Below, one piece after another: positions 62,336-64,000 of a stretch of 64,000 nt of DNA. Origin of the DNA: Epiperipatus broadwayi (Eukaryota; Onychophora; Udeonychophora; Euonychophora; Peripatidae). Position 1 is the first letter of the stretch; every line of letters starts with the position of its first letter. The notes beneath the pieces are model-generated. The model saw only the letters and a program-made list of their open reading frames with translations, was not told where the DNA came from and did not search any database. The stretch is taken from contig JAQFVV010000356.1 in NCBI GenBank assembly GCA_028023455.1, positions 747,893-811,892 on the forward strand, given 5' to 3'. The translations under genes and the position numbers were made by a program.

Positions 62336-64000
62336 AACTTAAACACATAAGTCTGATGGAAATATATAGAGATATAGCAGATAAATGGCATTTATTTACT
62401 TTTCTAGCAAGAATTCCAAAACTATATGCATTAATATTAATACGTAATGGTGATGTTCATATGATATAAAATGTTTCTTTTTATTAAAATGACTTTTCCT
62501 TTTATGAAGTCCAAAGTTTATATGCAGAGAGCATATAATCAGAAGCAAAACTTTCCATAGAATAAGTATCACTTTGTGCAAGCCAGAGTAATCAGTGGAA
62601 TCAAGAAGGTTTGTGTATAAAATCCCTATCTAGTACCTATTTATCCAATATCCCCAGATTGATTTTTAGCTTGTGTATTTCATAAGTAAGAAGCCTTGGA
62701 TCTGAGAGCATTGCACCTAGATCTAATTTCTAATGTAATCCTCCACTAACCACTTTTTCCCTTTTTAATTAATATAAAGTTTTGAGTCAAAAATGAAAAC
62801 ATAATAATGTTTTCAATTCAAGCTCATTTGCTTGTATTGACATATAGATATGGCTCAGTTTAGCATCTATACATTTTGGTGACTTGCATCCATTGATTAT
62901 TCCACTAATTATCCTGCCTTGGCCTGAATGTCACTACTATATGGAAAGTTTTACCCCTGTGTTGACAGCTTGTGTAAGCATAAAAAATGGTGGCCATGTG
63001 GTGTTTAGTGGTTTAATACCATATGATCATCATGTTATCCAACTTCAACACTTGCTTCCTTTAAAAATGTTTTATATCATTGTAAATGCAACATTTTTAT
63101 CACCTATTATTTTCTTTCAATCTATAATGACCAAATCATTTCCTCAATAATAATTTCTACTTTTTTATTATACGCTATTTTAGTGAAAGTGTTTTGTTGA
63201 TTACAATATCCTATTTTTCCATTTTCACTTTCTTATCAAAAAGATCTGTACAGAAATGTAACAATTATATCTACTTTTTTAATTTTTCTTAATCTTTATA
63301 TTTATCCATTCTCTAAACAAAATATCCAGATTCTCTTTTATTACCTAGATTTTGAAAATAAATTTTCATTTACAAATAAACCACACCTATAATCCTAACT
63401 TGTATCCCTTTTTTGCCTTAATAAATACTTATAATATATTAACTATACATCCAAAAGATTTTTTATACAAAACTTTTCTAGATTTCTGGTTTTTCTTCTA
63501 TTTTCATTTATATATTGTAATCTTTCAAATGTTTTGATTTGATTTTAATATCCCTCATTAATAAAGCAGCCCATGCCATGTTCTCTTTAATGATCTAGTT
63601 TATTATTTATAATTTAATACCTCATATATATCTCACTTATTCTCTCTGAACTTTCTTTAAATGTCTAAATTCTCTGGATAGTACAAAATGCTTTATTTCT
63701 AGATATTAAATTAGGTACTATCACCACTTTTTCAATCATTTTACAAACTTTATATTTGTTTTCTACAGAACAGATCAAGTTCTTATTCAATTTTATCCTT
63801 TTTTTCTTTTTTTGCATTTTGCTTTAAAGTCCAATTCACAACTGTTCACATATTTTCCTCTATTTAACAATGAATATTAGATTTTCAATATGAATTTCTT
63901 CAATTTCTCATTCTTCAATTTAATTTTTCCTCTTTAATTATTATCTTATCTTTTTTCATAATGAATTTAACTTTTATATTTTTTCTTATATATGTCCACT
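62336..64000. other. Non-coding sequence to the window end
   Basis: No supported gene. An 88-codon frame at 62884-63150 is less AT-rich than its surroundings but has no recognised motif. The last 500 bp are T-rich on this strand. Confidence 0.4.

Noticed and set aside
62884-63150. 88-codon hydrophobic frame
   Set aside because: No family resemblance or splice context; the length is possible by chance.

Overview
This is a eukaryotic, very AT-rich, gene-poor window (by eye about a quarter G+C). I find no complete host gene. Almost everything that can be recognised is transposable-element sequence in several layers, plus foldback (hairpin) elements, minisatellites and microsatellites. Protein-level relics are Penelope-like retroelements with GIY-YIG endonuclease, an RTE-type LINE (endonuclease plus reverse transcriptase), a decayed zinc-finger LINE tail and a decayed Merlin/IS1595-type transposase. 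This mix, with many (TA)n tracts and short foldback elements, suggests an invertebrate. A mollusc, perhaps a cephalopod, is my best guess, but that is inference and no diagnostic host gene supports it.

Layout. 1-2.4 kb: AT-rich spacer with a foldback at 911-1273. 2.46-3.11 kb: (TAA)n running into about 200 uninterrupted GAA units. 3.1-11.0 kb: two copies of one Penelope-like element (PLE-1) facing away from each other, meeting at an inversion junction at 6060/6061. The right-hand copy is split by a 2.2-kb TG...CA element (8210-10436, duplicated ATAC), which itself carries a roughly 106-bp tRNA-type SINE (9124-9229, 15-bp duplication). 11-18 kb: spacer with a dispersed-repeat fragment, a LINE relic and a foldback. 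18.2-38.7 kb: long non-coding stretches; several appear to be TG...CA-bounded elements set in ATAT or (TA)n, some with internal minisatellites. 39.9-42.7 kb: Merlin relic and a cluster of small inverted-repeat elements. 45.2-51.5 kb: nested insertions in a tandem repeat (repeat X). A hAT-like element with CTTTAATG duplications holds the RTE LINE, and the neighbouring (TA)n tract holds a 1.6-kb palindrome of a second Penelope family (PLE-2). 52.4-52.7 kb: a 272-bp hairpin element. 56.0-58.2 kb: second, inverted copy of the 2.2-kb TG...CA element. 58.3-61.8 kb: another TG...CA candidate with a 27-bp-period minisatellite. 62-64 kb: a foldback and spacer.

How the parts relate. The insertions give a relative time order: PLE-1 before the 2.2-kb LTR-like element before the SINE; repeat X before hAT before RTE; repeat X before PLE-2. 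All recognised coding sequences carry frameshifts, stops, deletions or truncations, so no element here looks autonomous. The points most worth following are the Penelope arrangements (terminal repeat plus inverted copies, and a hammerhead-ribozyme-like fold in PLE-2), the recurring TG...CA / ATAT elements, and the exceptionally long pure GAA tract.
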